Below, piece after piece: positions 20,661 through 35,100 of a DNA stretch of 64,000 nt. The first letter of the stretch is position 1. Each line of letters starts with the position of its first letter. This DNA comes from Monarcha castaneiventris obscurior. Taxonomy: Eukaryota; Chordata; Aves; Passeriformes; Monarchidae. Below the pieces are notes generated by a model that had not been told where the DNA came from, searched no databases, and worked only from the letters and a program-made list of their open reading frames with translations. Position numbers and translations under genes: made by a program. The stretch lies in contig JAMPIT010000379.1 of NCBI GenBank assembly GCA_026261815.1, forward strand, positions 18,960,501-19,024,500, written 5' to 3'.

Positions 20661-20779
20661 GAACTGGAAGTGTTCCTCCTGGTTTTAAAGGCAGCCAGAA
20701 AATCACCCTGAAAAGTGACAGCAACTTAAGTGGAGCCACTGTACCAGGGAATAAAATTAAATCTCTACAATTTTTTTAG
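20660..20779 (+). other. Exon-like open segment with downstream polyadenylation signal
   Basis: Plus strand: a long T tract ending AAG, then 39 open codons and TAG. The peptide starts RTGSVPPGFK and ends NKIKSLQFF. AATAAA follows at 20873-20878. The layout resembles a terminal exon, but the protein is not recognised and no upstream exon was found. A retroposed or chance origin is equally possible. Confidence 0.2.
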
Positions 20780-23689
20780 AACCAGAGGACTACCTGAGGA
20801 ATGAGTTTCAGGCCTTAAATCTTGGAAATATAATACAGGATGCTAAAGGTTATTTTATACTTGCTTGGTATTAATAAATGTTTGTATTCCATTACAGTTC
20901 CAATGAATGGTTTTGGTCTGTTCCTAAATTAATTAAAAGACATTTTTTTCTCCATCTGAAAGAGGTGTGGAGGGTTTTGTTCTGTTTTTCTGTGGTTTTT
21001 CTTGTAAAATCCCTTCTCTGATTAAATGTTTACTTTAGGAAAAGATATTCTGTGTCCTTCATTCATAACATAAAGCTGACTCCTTTCTCACGGTGTGAAA
21101 ACCTACTTAAATATGATGAATTCTGTGAACTTCGGAGTTTTTTCATTTTGCTAATCGTGCCTTTCCAGCCTTGGTATGGTTTTACTTGATCAATTTTTAC
21201 TTGATTTGTTTAGTCCAGCAACATGTTTAAATCCACCCACTTAAAAAATCTTACAAGATGTACACTTTACTATCAAGAAGCTGCATTTATTGCATGATGG
21301 TGAACTATCCTGTTCTTAAAACTGATTTAATAAAAGAAAAAATATCAAGACAAAGAAACGGTTTAAAATAGAGAACTCTTATTGTAAGTGCAGATTTTGT
21401 GGGCCTAATCCTGCAAGCCTGTGCCTGCTTAGCCCCAGTTTATCATACCTAACTTACATGCTTGTTTGTAAGCAAAAGATTAATTTGCAGATTTGAAACT
21501 TGGACAAAAATAGAGCATTTCCCATTTGAAGATTTGAATTATTTCTGACATTTATTTTGCTGCTGTCTGGACTTGCCCTAAAATAATTCCAAACACATCT
21601 CTATCTTTGAAGATTACAAATTATGTTGTAATAGTAGTGTAAACCATTACAAATGCACCTTTCGTCCTTGTTTGCCGTGAGTGTGTGATCTGTGCAGGGT
21701 TAGAGTGGGAGGGGGTGGTTAAGAAAGAAGAAAAATTACGATTAAAATATGACGCACTTCTCCCAATAAGCATCACTTGGAAAATCAAAAGTCAGTGCAT
21801 GCTGAGACTTGAATTTCTTTTTTTAACAATGTACACATATATATTACCTGAAGATCTAGCCACAGTATTTTGCAAGAGCAGTTAGTTGTTTTATTGTATC
21901 CATTTTAAAGGGCTGAATTTGAAAAAGCGTGTGGATATGTGTGTGCTTGTTCTATGGTGTTTGAGCCTTTTATTGCCTTTGGTTTATGTTCTCTCCCACA
22001 GCAGAGATAAGACCAGCTCTAAAAAAATGACCTGAAATTATTCTAACCTACAGAAAATGGATCAAATAGTGATGTGAGCTATAAAATGAAAGGGAAGAAA
22101 TGAGTGTCAGAAGTTGCTCTTTTTTTATTGTTTTAAACCACATTCACAAATTGTCCCCAAAATATTCAAGTGACATTTTTCAGAATGATGATGAAGAGCC
22201 AAAGCTAAACGTGACTGTTCAGACTCTCCTTGCCTTGCATCCACAATTACTACTGTCTAAATAATAGGTCTTTAATAGGCTGTTGTGATTTCAGAAACAT
22301 ATTCTAGAATGTCCCACCTTGCATCAAAGATTTGGGTCTCTTTCAAGGTGTTAAAAAAGCATGTAATTGTGAAGAAACAACAGCAATAGGAGATGCAGCT
22401 AATAAAGGTTGGTATAGTAATAGTAAAGGTTTCCTGACTCGGTAGGTTTTAACCCCTTCCTCTCTTGAAGTATTAGAGAAACATACTACACATCTCTTAG
22501 TTTTAATCCCTGGTTTATTGTTGGAATTCTGGGCCATACAGTTTTGGAAGGAAAAATAACTGGCCAGTAATTTGCAAGTCATTTCACAGTCAGAAGAGTT
22601 CCATTTTGCCACGTGTTTTATTTGATGTGTTTTTATATGGGCACTAAGAAGCTGTGGCATTTTCTCTGTGTGTCACACCCAGCATTATCTGTTATCTTTC
22701 CTGACCCAGATGATACAATTTAGAGCCTTTTGTCTCTGTGTGGCTAAGATTAGGGCAAGGCTGTGAGCAAGGCAGCTGAAGATGTGTTTAGGTAAGACTG
22801 TGTGACCAGGACATTTAAGGAGGTGAACAGGGGTTTCAGCAGGGGGACATGGGTCTCTTTGGGAATGCTAGTCCACTAGTGGTAACCTGGGCCCCTAAAT
22901 CAGGAGGGCTTTGTAAGGGGTAGAACTGCCCCATCTTCCACAGAGGCAGAGCCTTGCAGATATTATGGCATCATATGCACTGTCTTCAGTTGTTTGTGAA
23001 GAACACCTTAGAAAGAGATCCTTGTAGCACAGTGTTGGCACATTTCTGTTATGATCCCTTGAGGAACTTCTGGTATGGCAAATGCACCCTTACTTGGGGT
23101 ACTCCTGGGAAAAATACCAGTCTCAAATCCATGGGACATTCTTCTTGCACTAATCCTGCCGCAACTCAATATTCCTTGTGCCCTGCTCTGTTTATAAGGG
23201 TCTTTTTTGGATGCAGATATTACCCAGTGGTGGTCATAACACAGCTTGTGAAGCCAGACAGAAGGCTTCTGCAGTGCCAGCTGGTGAATATACTAGCACT
23301 TTTGCTTCCATGGGTTTGGACTGAGGCGTTAAGGAGATGTAAGGACAGCTTCCTCTAGCTGCAGATCCTGGGACACAAGCTGAAATTGCCATCCCCTCCA
23401 TTTCCCTGGCATGTAAACTTCTCCTCACTGGGAATCAGAACTTACTGTTACTGTTTGGCAAGCAGAAAAATGGGAACTTCCTTGATTTGTGTGCTTTTAG
23501 GAAAAGACTTCCTATGTGAGTCTAGGAGACAGATGCAATACATTTTCTGACCCTTGTAAAAGAATAAACAGATCTTTACTGTTGTATGAACCAAGACACC
23601 TTGGCTTGTTAGCACTTGGAGATGGTAAATAGTGAACGGGCCCAGAAGAAGTTGCCCTTAGGGTCTCAGTATGGAGGTAGCAAGGCCAG

Positions 23690-23805
23690 GTCAGTGGGGG
23701 CACTGACCAACCTCCTCTAGTGGAAGGTGTCCCTGCCCACAGCAGGGGGGTTGGAACAAGATGATCTTTAAGGTCCCTTCCAACCCAAACTATTGTATGA
23801 ACTCC
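23690..23805 (+). mobile_element. CR1 LINE 3' end
   Basis: Contains the diagnostic CR1 tail: ACCTCCTCTAGTGGAAGGTG, then GGTTGGAACAAGATGATC, then GGTCCCTTCCAACCC. Ends near the ATTGTATGA tail. Truncated at the 5' side. Confidence 0.95.
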
Positions 23806-26800
23806 CTTGGTCCCACAGCAGCCGGTGACCATGAACCCCCGCTCCTGCTGCCTCACCATAGCTGAGTAGAATAGCAGAAACAAACCTGTGCTATCAGAAT
23901 GGGTTACAAAATGGTCAAAAAGCCAAGTTTGTCTCACAAGAAGTGTTTGAGTTGATACGGTGGAGCATGTGCAACTGTGAAGACTATATTACACAAGAGT
24001 TTGCAGTGGAACATCAGAAGCATGTTCCCTTGAAACTGGATTGCATAAAGAACAATATGAGGATACAATGGTGCATGGGTACCTCTGTCTCACCCCCAGT
24101 TAGGCTCCATCTCCCAAGACTGGCCTTTCTTGGGCTGGGTTCTCAGTGCATTTTGGCATGTTGTTATTAGTGGGTGTATAGCTTACCATGAGTTGCTTAG
24201 TGCATGGCAAGGGCTAGGAATTACCAGCTTTTCCATTTTTCTCCTTGAAAGATTGTCTTTTCCTATTCTATCCTTCCTGCTCACACCATTTGGAGTCAAT
24301 GTGTGGCACAAGGCTGTAACAAGTCAAGTCACAAATGTCCTCTGTTCATCTAGAAGTCACCTGAGGAAGGATTCTGGAATAACTTTTAATCAGGTGCTGG
24401 AAGCTTTAACTGCTGGGAAACTGCCTCTCCCTGACTCTGTCAAAAGATCTGTTTAGCCATTGCCCCACAAAGAAACACTGTCAGTAACTTCTGGCTTGGC
24501 AAATTGCCTAAGAGCCTGTCAAGAAAACCTACATCCTACAGTGACCTTTTAAGCTTGTCTGCATCCCAAATGGAGATCTATCTAGGCAGCCCAGAAATTG
24601 CTGTGGTCAGAACAAGACAGGGCAGCCCCATTAGAGAGGGGGAACAGGACAAAATCCTTCTGCTTCTTGCCTGGGGAGGTGTTTCCAGCACATGCTTCAG
24701 AAAGTGATTCAAGACATTTTTCACCAGGCACATCTATAGAAAATTTAGTGGGATGCCAGCTTGCCTCCCTTGGATGTCTGGATTCGGTGGGATACCTGCC
24801 TCTCAGGTCCTTCTGGTGCCAATTAAATCTATTCTTTGCCCTTTTCTAGAAGTATTTCAGAAAGCTTTCAGGTCCGGACATTTAAAACTTGCTCAGGATT
24901 GTTGAGGTTGGAGTTACCACTACTAAGCCCTGGAGCACGGCTTGGGTAGAACCAGGAGGAGTCCCTAAAAGCAGGGCAATGCCAGACCAGATGGTAAGAA
25001 ACTTATTGACTGTTCCTGTCTGAACAGGGGCACCAAATGAATGGGAGAAGAGGGAAAAGTGGGTATAGTGGAAATGGATGTCATCTTTCAGCCAGGCAGC
25101 TCTCTGCATGATGCTCTGGATGTGAGACAGGCTGTGGTTGGGCTGCATGTGAAACTCTGCCATGTGCTGTGTGGCAATCAAACAGAGTCAGCAGCTAAAC
25201 AAAACAGTGAGTCAGGTGAGAAATGTTCCTGAAACAAGGTGGGCTGGAAGTGGTTTGGCAGCATGCATGAAGGTGCAGTTGCTACCACACAGGTTTATGT
25301 GCCTCACAGTGATTTCTGGAGCAAGGCTGTAAGCTAAGCAGTGTGGAAAAGCTTAAGGCGTATCAGGAATGCAGGATACTTCAGCCCCAAGAGAATGAAG
25401 TTGCTGATACATTGCTTTGCTTTCTAGGGGAGATCTGCCTGTTGGTGCTCTCTGCAGTGCTTTTTAAAATTAAATTATCCATTTCTTACAATTTGAAAGC
25501 CCTTCTGGAAGTAAGGACTGGGATTGGCATACAGGTTTTGGTTGTCAATATCTCTGTAATAAGTGCTGAAGAATTAGGAGATTTAAAAAAAATTGCACAA
25601 TACAAGTGCAGTAAAAGTGAATAAAGTATGTTTCTCTAAAGTAAGATGTCTTTAGCTTCTATTATTATCAGGATATCTCAAGTGTCATCCTTTACTAGTA
25701 TCTTCACCAAAAAAAAATGTTGAAGGTCTTTTTTTCCAAGGATATTTGAGGGGAGAAATTATGCTAATACAGAGTTTTTAAGCTGGAACACCCCCTCCAC
25801 CCCAGATAATTTTTAGCATTAGTTATATGTAAAATTGTTGATCCAAGAGCTTCTTGGCTGCTGCTTTTTCTTATGTCCCTTTACCTTTAAGCTGAATAAA
25901 GATCTGTCTATTCATGACCTGACAATACTACTGATAGATTATTTTAGGAAAATTTAAGTAAAAACAGGCTGGTTGACTTCTGAAAGGAGGAGAAGAGCTG
26001 AAGAAAAATACTTGCTAGGATGGAACTTGTTCACTCTAGCTGCCCACAAGTGGGAGAAAATTGGCATAGCTCACACAAAACATTTTTAATATTCCAGTTA
26101 AAACTTGATACGATCTGCTAGCTGTAGCAAATACTTGTTCTGGTTTTTGCAGGTATCTGTCAGTGTTGGCTGGGTCTGCCTGCATGTGCAAGTGTTAAAG
26201 GGTGCCCTTCCCTTGCTGTTTGAGGGTGCTTACAGTAGGGTGGGAAAGAAGGACCTGCTTTGGAGCAGCATGGAAATAAGTGCCAAAAGCTCATGGAAAC
26301 TGTTTCATTGCTCAACAGAGTTAGGGCCAAAATAAAAGGTGTTGCATATAGTGGAAACATTTTCATGCCGTTTCTTATGTAATTAATTTGTAATATGTAA
26401 TTATGTTATTAATTTGTAATTAATATGTTTTGTCCTTTATCAACAGGCAATTTGATTCCCTATCCTCCTTTTCAATAACCAATGAAGATTTTGTTTGCTT
26501 TCCCCTTTCTGTGTCATCTGTGAGGCAATCAAATTTTTTTTCCCTTGAATACAGATTACCCATGAATACGGATTTGCCCATGAATACAGATTGATTTCAG
26601 AGGTACATGCTTCTGAATAAGATATGCAGAAAAGTAGTATCAGTAGAAGGGCCAGGGCTGAAAGATGGTTTATTTGATTTATAGAGTGATAAACTGATAA
26701 ACTGGTAAACTGGTAAGTGTATTGCTAACTGCATTTGCCACAGTGATTATTATGCAGTTAACTGCTTCATCCAAGTGCCATTGTCACTCAGTGCTGTCAT

Positions 26801-29800
26801 TAAAAATTAACACGGTGGCTGCACACTCAGAACTACCACTGCTAAGTGTCCTCCTGATTGTTTCATTGACATGGAAGAAGAAGCAGACAGATAAAATTAT
26901 CTTTTATCTAATAGGTCATTTGCCTCTTGCTCTGAAGAAAATGATCCATTAGGTAGAAGTAATGCTCTACATTTTCACCAAGTAGAAGATAATTATGGGA
27001 TACGAAGGCTGGTTAGAAACCAGAAGAATTCTTTCTGTTACACATTTATTATTTCTGGTGGAACTTCAAGTCAAACAGGTCAGTAAGCCAAAAACTTTTG
27101 AATTCTGCCACTTAGGTGTTGAGTAAAACTGATGGTCATAAAGCACCTGATATTTTTAAATTAAAGTGAATAATTGTACACCTCAAGATGCCACGTTATT
27201 TCAAATGCATTTGTAGAACAAAAACTGTTTGAGCTCAGAATAAAAAAGATTTATTGAACAAAAATGCCTTTTTTTTTTCTCTTACCTGAAATCACACTGG
27301 AGAACTCTGAGTAGGTCTTTAACAAAGAAAGTTGCCCAAATTCACCGACTTGCAAAAAATGAGAATATATATTCAGTCTCATCTCCAAAACCACAAAGGC
27401 CCAGCGGTCATTCTGAGTCCCTGTCTTCTGCCTCCTAATTTAGGTGACTGGAACACAGTTCAGAGGTTGGGAGAGTTGTGCTCTGCAATCCTTGTTTAGT
27501 GTGACAGATTTTGGCCAACACATGCAGCTGAAACTTGGCAGTCTAGGTAGCCTGTGGAGTTAAATTGTGCATAGACATGTTTACCTTTTTGTTAGCTACA
27601 AAACATGTTTGAGGGATTACATCAAATACTGTGCTCTGATAACTGGAGCTGTAGCCTTGCCAATTTGGAAACCTAAATGGCTGATGGTTTACACATCAAA
27701 TTTGTACTGCAGGCCAAAACTGCAGTGGGTATAAAACTTTCCCTGTAGCTCATCTCTGGCTTTGGCCATGTCCTTAACAAATGCCAGTTTAACAGGGTCA
27801 GATATGCCATGTACTTCTAGAGGTTTTAATAAGTAGTCCTATAGCTGCTGGTTTATTTGAGATTATAACACTCTGACCTCCTGTTGTATGTATTTATCTG
27901 CAATTGTATGTGCTTCAAAAATTGATTAGGTGACTTTTCATAGCAGTTTAACTTCTGCTAATTCTTTCCAAATGCACCAAACTTTCCTAATGTGCCCTAT
28001 TTGTACAGATGTCTCTTCCTGGATTCATACTCTTCATTCTTGGAAAGATGAAATTAGAAAAAATAGAAAAAATAACCTGTGCAGAAGTGGATTGGTTTCT
28101 GGAATACCTTGTCTTCCCAATTAATCTAAAATTCTGGGCAACAAATCTATTCAGGCTACTAGTCTGAGAAGTGGTGGCATAGTGATTTGATATGTGAGGG
28201 TGTAAAGTGCTGACACTGAAGGATGTAAATTCTTCTTTTATAAACTTCAGTGATTCACTTATTAAATAATTTACTTCCTTGTAGCACCAAGTCACACTTA
28301 TGCAGTAGTTGTTGGACACAGACCTGTTAAACTTCTTTCATAGTTAGACCATAACCAATACTTACTGTTTAAATATTGCAAAAGCAGTGTATTTGTAAAA
28401 GCACACGTTTTACTTTCTCATTTGATAGAATCCTGTTATGGATTTTATATGTGTAATGTATTCTTAAGTTACTGTACAGTTGATTTTTAACCAATCACCA
28501 GTGTGCAAAACACCCTGTCATAGTACATTTCATATGTAGTTGCAGACTATAAAACATTTATAATCTCTACTTTTTTTCCATTAGAACTTCTTCCTTTTTA
28601 ATGAAAGGATTATACAGGAATTGGACAACCCTCATTATCAACCCTTTCTTGTGCAAAAAATAAATGAGATTTTTGTGGTCAGGAGAAAAAAATTTAAATA
28701 CTCAAAAGGATACATAAAATTGTTGAAACTAAGACTTCCAAACCTTAGAAGTGGAATCAACTTAAGTAAATTTTGGAAATGCTTAATTGTTGTCACTACT
28801 TTACTGAAGAGAATTTATTTAGAGCCAGTTAATACTTGGTTTATAAGCAAATATATTGTGTAAGGAGTCCTTCCCTACACACTACATCACCACTGCAGCC
28901 ACCTCCTCTTAGCTGAATGCTATCTTTTAAGCACTCCTACCCAAGGATTTGTACCTTGTTATCTCAAAATCCTGGTTTCATTGGTTGATGTGAACAGCAA
29001 GCTGGCTATCATAAAGACACACAATTCCTCCAAGTTTTGTGACATTAGTCACTGGGTGAAAGAAACTCAATGCCTTGAAAGAAGGAGTGGCTTTAATATA
29101 AACTCGTGCTTTGTTGTAAATCAGATAATCAACATGAGAGAGGGAATTATGAAACCTTGCAGTTTGCAGCCAACCTGATAAGCAAAGCTACAGAAAACCA
29201 AGTATGGTTCAGTCCCTGTTTTAGTTTTTTTCAGTACGTGGTGCTGTACTACCACCACTCCGTGCAGGAGCAAGGCTTAGGGAAATATCTGAAGTGTCCT
29301 AACACAGCTCTGTCATTCTTTGTGATGGTTTTTCCTAATGGAGCAGAACCAAAAATTGCTTGCCCTTTTCTAAACAGCAAAGGTCAAAAGTAGATGACAC
29401 TAAATGTGCTCATATTTTTGTCCTCAGATTTGTGTTGCCCTGAAAAACTATGATATATTACATTTATGATCATGTGTGAGTTTGTATGGGTCATCATGTC
29501 TGCATTTTGAAGAGCTTAAAGGAAGCACAGATGTTGGAATGGTGTTTTCTGGTGACCTTTCACTGCCTTTGTGTCTCTGAACATTGTTCTGTGGGTTTGC
29601 AAAATGTAGCAGGGAAACATTTTTGTAAACATGGATGCTCTAAATATTTGTTTATTGAAGGATTTTGGAATTTCTGATCCGCAAACACTTCTTGGTGGCC
29701 TTAAGACAGCTGGCTGCTCATGTTGAGCAGGCACTGCTCCAGACACTTCGTGCTTACAGGATGGTGTCTCATCCAGTTCTGCAGAGTACACAGGAATCTT

Positions 29801-31814
29801 GTGTGACTGCAAATGGAAGTAGTGAGTTTTGTATATTCACTGTGATACAACCACATCATAAAAGCACTTGAGAACTTCCGTTCTAATATTAAATAAGGGT
29901 AATGCTCCCTCTAATGAAATTACAGTCACCCAGGTCTTCTCTCTCAATTAAAAAAAAAAAAAAAAAAAAAAGAGCAGCTAAACAAACCAGAACAAACCAT
30001 TACTTTTACAGGATTTCATTTGCTCCTTTGCATATCTGCTCTACTCTCAGGATTTTTGGGGTTTTTTTGTGTGTGTTTGTTAGACTTCGTCTTCTTCAGT
30101 GGTATGTCATGGAGTTGTGGTGGTACATGAGATATATTTTAAATAGATTTTTTCCCTAGCCTAATTATTGAGGATTTTTTAATATAAGTAAAATTCCATT
30201 TGTGTTTACTGTCATGATTTTGGTTATAGCAATGTCTGAATGATGTGGACTTTTTAACCAACTTTTCAGGCTTGAAAATTGGTGGCAGTACATCCCCAGA
30301 GTTTCTGTAGGCTAGCCCTTCATTTCTGGACCCTTCACTGCAGAAAGAACAAGGAACTGGGAAAAGCAAAATTACTCCAGGGGGCCTACTCCTGAGAGGA
30401 GGTCAAACACTGCTGTTACAAGAAACTAGGAGAAGTGTTTTGCACCAGTTTTGCAAAACAGGGTTCCAGGTAGGGATGCTTGCTCTGTGGGAAGACAGGT
30501 CTGTGTCCTTCTGACCCTGAGCTCTAAACCTTCAAGTTCTTCTGAAACAGGGAAGGCTCCACCTGACAAGCCTCCTTTAAATAAAGGGTTAAAAATTAGA
30601 GAATTGCACTGAGAAGAGTTGGAAATGAAAATGGATTTCAGCATTTCAATGCAATCTCATGTACCACAGGTCTTTATAGATTTTAGCTCATTAAGTGAAA
30701 ACCAAAAGCAGATTCTTTCAGTCTTGGATACACCTCAAGATCAGCGTCCCTCAGTATGAAGTCTTGGGAGAATTATGACAAGCTGTCAGCACTACGTAAA
30801 AATGATGTTATTTTTCAAAAGATACAAAAGCGAAGGGTGTGACTAAATATCTGAGACTTCCAGGAAAGAGAGAGTCAAGAAATGAATCAGCAAACATGAA
30901 GGAAGAACATCTAAAATGCCAAAGACCTGACATCTGTTATGAAATGTGGATTGTTTTCTTGTCTTTCATTTCCACCAATACTCTCCTTTCCCAGGCTACA
31001 CTGTGTTCTGCTTTTGGGACTGTAGTGATTAGAAGTGTTTGGCTATTCATGGACTTTGATTCAGAAATGAGGAGAGAAAACAAAAACATGCCATCCATGA
31101 AATAAATTATGATGCTTATTAGTGTAAACATAATACTGTAATATATTATTCTTCTTCACTCTTTGTTTCCAGTCCTTTCTTTTTTTTTTTTTTAATAGGT
31201 TGTCTGATACACCCTTATGTAAAAGAGTAACAGAATTTTTACTGGTTACTTGAACATATTCCTGTTCCTTTTTTACTTTATGTGAAATGGAAACTTTTAG
31301 ACTTTATACCAGTGGTCTTAATTTCAACAAGGAGTTGAAAACACGCTTATTTGCCTCTTATTCTGAGATATGTGGAAATAATCTTTGTAGGGAGATGTGT
31401 TTGTAATTTATACTATTGAGAGCTACTCAATAGTAGTCTTTCTCAAATAATAGAATTTAAAGCAGCAGTTAAGAGGCAAGATGATGCATCAGCCAACATT
31501 TTATGCAACTCCAAATTAAAATTGTTTGAAATTGTTTGAAAATTAGAGCTGCTTGCGCTCTCTGACGACTTGAAAGACAGGAAAAGTGGTGAGAAAACAG
31601 ATGTGGTACTTACTTTAAGTAGGGGAGAGGAAGAAGTGAAAGAGGAAAAGTAGGGATAGGTGGGGAGTTGTAGACCAGTCAGCTATCTCCAATTTCCAGA
31701 TGAATTCTGGTATAAAAAATTCTAAATACATATAAGTACTTGAAAGATCAAAATGAGATGAATTACAATCAACAAGTTGCATCGAGCCACTATTACTTCT
31801 TTCTTTGTTAGGAT
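23806..31814. other. Gene-poor region, no gene recognised
   Basis: Mixed AT-rich sequence with short random frames. It contains a poly-A tract at 29950-29971, short tandem copies of AAACTGGT/AAACTGAT near 26686-26716, and a TAATTTG-rich stretch near 26384-26430. Confidence 0.55.
29235..29393 (+). other. Exon-like open segment ending in TAG
   Basis: A strong acceptor (CCTGTTTTAGTTTTTTTCAG) precedes 52 open codons and TAG. The peptide begins YVVLYYHHSV and ends NSKGQK. No family was recognised, no close AATAAA follows, and no partner exon was found. Confidence 0.18.
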
Positions 31815-32110
31815 AACATGTCATTTGAACAAAGAGGAAGCAGCAAATTTGGTCTGCCTTGGTGTTACTAGGGCTTTTGATACTGTTATTTATGACCACC
31901 TTGTAAGGGAAATATGGCCAAGGCAATGTATAACTAGCTGGGTACATGACCTAGATTTCAGATTTCAAACAAACTTGTCACTGAGAGCACTATCAAAGAT
32001 GTAGAAAATATATTTTGCAAGGATGTGTTCTGTGTCCCATGCTAACCCATATATTACCTATGTGACAGAGAGTGTGCCATGGAACTGTGAGGGGTGTAAT
32101 GCATGCTAGA
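31815..32110 (+). mobile_element. Degenerate CR1 ORF2 fragment (reverse transcriptase core)
   Basis: GGTCTGCCTTGGTGTTACTA followed by GGGCTTTTGATACTGTT matches the CR1 segment encoding VYLDFSKAFDTV. Later blocks (AGCTGGGTACATGACCTAGA) fit the next CR1 region. Strongly diverged, with indels. Confidence 0.6.
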
Positions 32111-35100
32111 GGATAAATACTGCAAATAACCTCAATGAGCTGAGGTAGTTCTGGGAGCAGGAGTAGGAAAATAAGCATTTCAATAAGAAGATACACCTGG
32201 TGGGTGTGACACAATGCAAAGCAAAATACAAACTTGTGAGTGTGACTCTAAAGCAGACAACGAATAAACATTGCCCTTTTCTGTGCCATCTCATTCTGTG
32301 CTGTTCCCATTACAATATGTGTGGACAGCATATTTTCTTCTGTCCTTTATGACCTTTGCCTGTCAGATCTGCTTTTGTACTTTGGACAGCCTCATTCTGT
32401 CCTTCATGCTTCAAAACGATTTTTGCCCCTCATTCATTTCCTATTGTTTACTTTCTTCTTGAGTTCAGATTGAGGACCCACAACTGATCTCTTTTTAAGT
32501 TTCCTCTTTTTTTTTTTTTTTTTTTTTTAGATGATTCAATTGCTTACATTTTTTTGGAGGTGTGCTTCCTTTCTGCCAGTGAAATGTGTTCTGCCAGTGA
32601 AATTGGTGTCTTCTCTCTTGGTGTCCCTTGTTTCTCTTCTTCTTTATTTTCCCCTAGAAATGCTAAACTAGCATATAATGGTTCTGCTACTTGACCTACC
32701 AATGTATGCACAGCTGATTCTCCTGGCAGCACTGCTGACCACTGGAAGTCTTCTTCTCTCACTGCTTTCTTCACCTTCTTTGCCAAACTCTCTCCTCCCT
32801 GAAATCATTAACAGAATTTGCTTTTCTTCCTCAACACCAGGACACAGATTTTTGGACAACTACATGGGTAACTCCTCTGACAGAATTCTGTGTCTCATCA
32901 CCTTTACCAGGTCACTTCCAACATAACACTTCCCACTACCACTCTGCCAAGGTGTGCTCTCCTGGCACAAGAAAACAGGATGTTTCTTCACCCCCAGGCT
33001 TGCTCTACCACACATTCAGCCTACATCGATTTCCCAATCCATTCTCAGCTATGCTAACTGGTCTGGGCAACCACACTTAGTATTTCAGACATTTAGAGGC
33101 TTCCATTCAGATTCCTACATTTCTTTCACTGGTACAAATGTCTGAAGTGTTTTGTAGAAGGGCTGTTTTTGTTCATTCCCTTGCCAGCTTGTATTTTAAG
33201 GAATTTTAAGGACTTATTTTAAGGAGTAATCATGCCAGATCACTCTCTCATTTCTAGGCAGAGGGAACTGGCAGATAATCAGTAAAGACATTTCCCATGA
33301 CTACGGGAAACATCAATGTTAAGGTGCTGTTGAAATATAGATCTGGAGGAAGACAACTGGAGCATACTCAAGAAAAATAAAAGTTGCCTAGAACTGATGC
33401 AGACACTTGATATCAAGGGGGCAGAGATCCTTTGGTGCAAAAGAAAGCTAACTGGCTGATTATTGTCTACCAAAGAGGGAGAATAGGATTTACTCAAGGG
33501 TAAATCTAGAGACTGAGCACTATGGGAGAGAGCTAGACAAACGAATGGCTAATTGATGCTAGATGAACCAATGGGTGATCAATGCATGAAATTAGTTTGC
33601 AAATAACTTTAGGCTAGGTCTTGGAAGATGGCTTCTAACCAAGGGGAAAAAAAATCATATCTCTGTTTTTTAGCCTTTAACCTGTGTTGCGGCAGAGATA
33701 AATAGAGATTTAAAAAGAAAAAAAAAAAAAGAGGTGTGGTAACAATATTAAAATACTGTTGCTAGGAGGCTATTGGAGACAAAATAAAATTACCCAATAG
33801 TACCTTTCAGTTGCATAGAAAAGATTTTCAAAGTTTGTCTCTCATACTCACTTTTTTTTAACATATAAACACTTCTATATCTCCTACATAATTAAAAGCA
33901 AAAACAGATTTAGCAAAACTGCACTACTGTATTTGCTGATTCTTTGAAGTTGGGAGTTAAAAAGAGAAGTTTTCTGGGGAGAGAAAAGAGCGTTTCTTTG
34001 ATTTTAATGATTATTTAAAGAATTAACTGGTAACTCCAGGTTATGTTTAGCTTATACTCTGTCCCCAAGAACTGATCACTCATCTTAAAATCAATGGTTG
34101 CCTTGTGAAAAAAAATTATTATATAATTTGATTCCTTACATACAAATAAAATATTTTCTTGCCCTGTAATGTTGGTAAGAAGCCTAAAGTTTTGATTTTA
34201 TCAGAGTTTTGAAGGTTTTAGCAGAACACATGCATTGTTCTTGACATTCCTGTAAGCCTCTTGTTATGTATGGAACAATTTCCATTATGTAATTTATGTT
34301 TAAGTTCAAGGGTGGAATAAGGAGGCACACTTGGGTTTTCATTTTGTTCTGGCTTTTTTTTTTTATCCTTTCATATAATATTTAAAAAATATTTTTTGTC
34401 AAAAAAGGTATAATTCTGTGCAAGTCATATTTGCTGAGAGCTTTGGCTGGCTGAGAACCAGCAATACTGGCAGAATCAGTGTTTGCCACTTAATTCTTCC
34501 CATTCATCTGAGTAAGAGGGTAAGTTCTTGGTAGATGTGAATTTGCTGATTGTGAGCTGCCTCAAAATACTGAAAGAAAATATTGCAAAGACCAGTCATA
34601 AGAACCATATTGAAATGAGTTCTTATTGAAATGAATGAGTTCTTTCTGACTGAGCGTCATTTGTGCTTTCACAGATTTGTGTTATTGCAAACTAGATCCT
34701 TTGCAAAGGGCACTTGTTTTTCTGAAAATTAAAAGTGAAAATAAAACACATAACAAATGTAAGAGGAAAAAGTATAACCACCATAACAGCCTTAATTTAT
34801 GAGGAGCAGGAATTTTCCAAAGATGTTTGTTGTCTCTGTCAGCTTTCACTAGTACAGAAGTTTCAAATAAAAATTATTACATTATCTCAAGGAACACTAC
34901 TTAGCATTATTATTATTATTATTTACTTGCTTGCTGGCATGAGTGCTTACACAGTAAGAAGGATTAGCCTAACCAAACAGTTCAACCTGGGATAATCAAG
35001 TAGCCTGCTGTGGATTGGATTGGGATTGTATAAACATTTTCTAGACTAGAATACATGTGAGAGGTGTAGGAGGTGTCCACTCTTTCTCCAAAATTACTCA

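Larger units (their letters stand above)
16044..23690. other. Gene-poor upstream region of IL7, first part
   Basis: No coding gene was recognised. It contains poly-T tracts (about 17701-17719 and 20633-20656), a GC-rich patch at 19790-20040, and the hairpin, tandem repeat and exon-like pieces listed separately. Confidence 0.6.

Noticed and set aside
32678..32926. 82-codon hydrophobic plus-strand ORF resembling a signal or membrane protein
   Set aside because: No domain, no conserved motif and poor start context; hydrophobicity follows from T/C-rich sequence.
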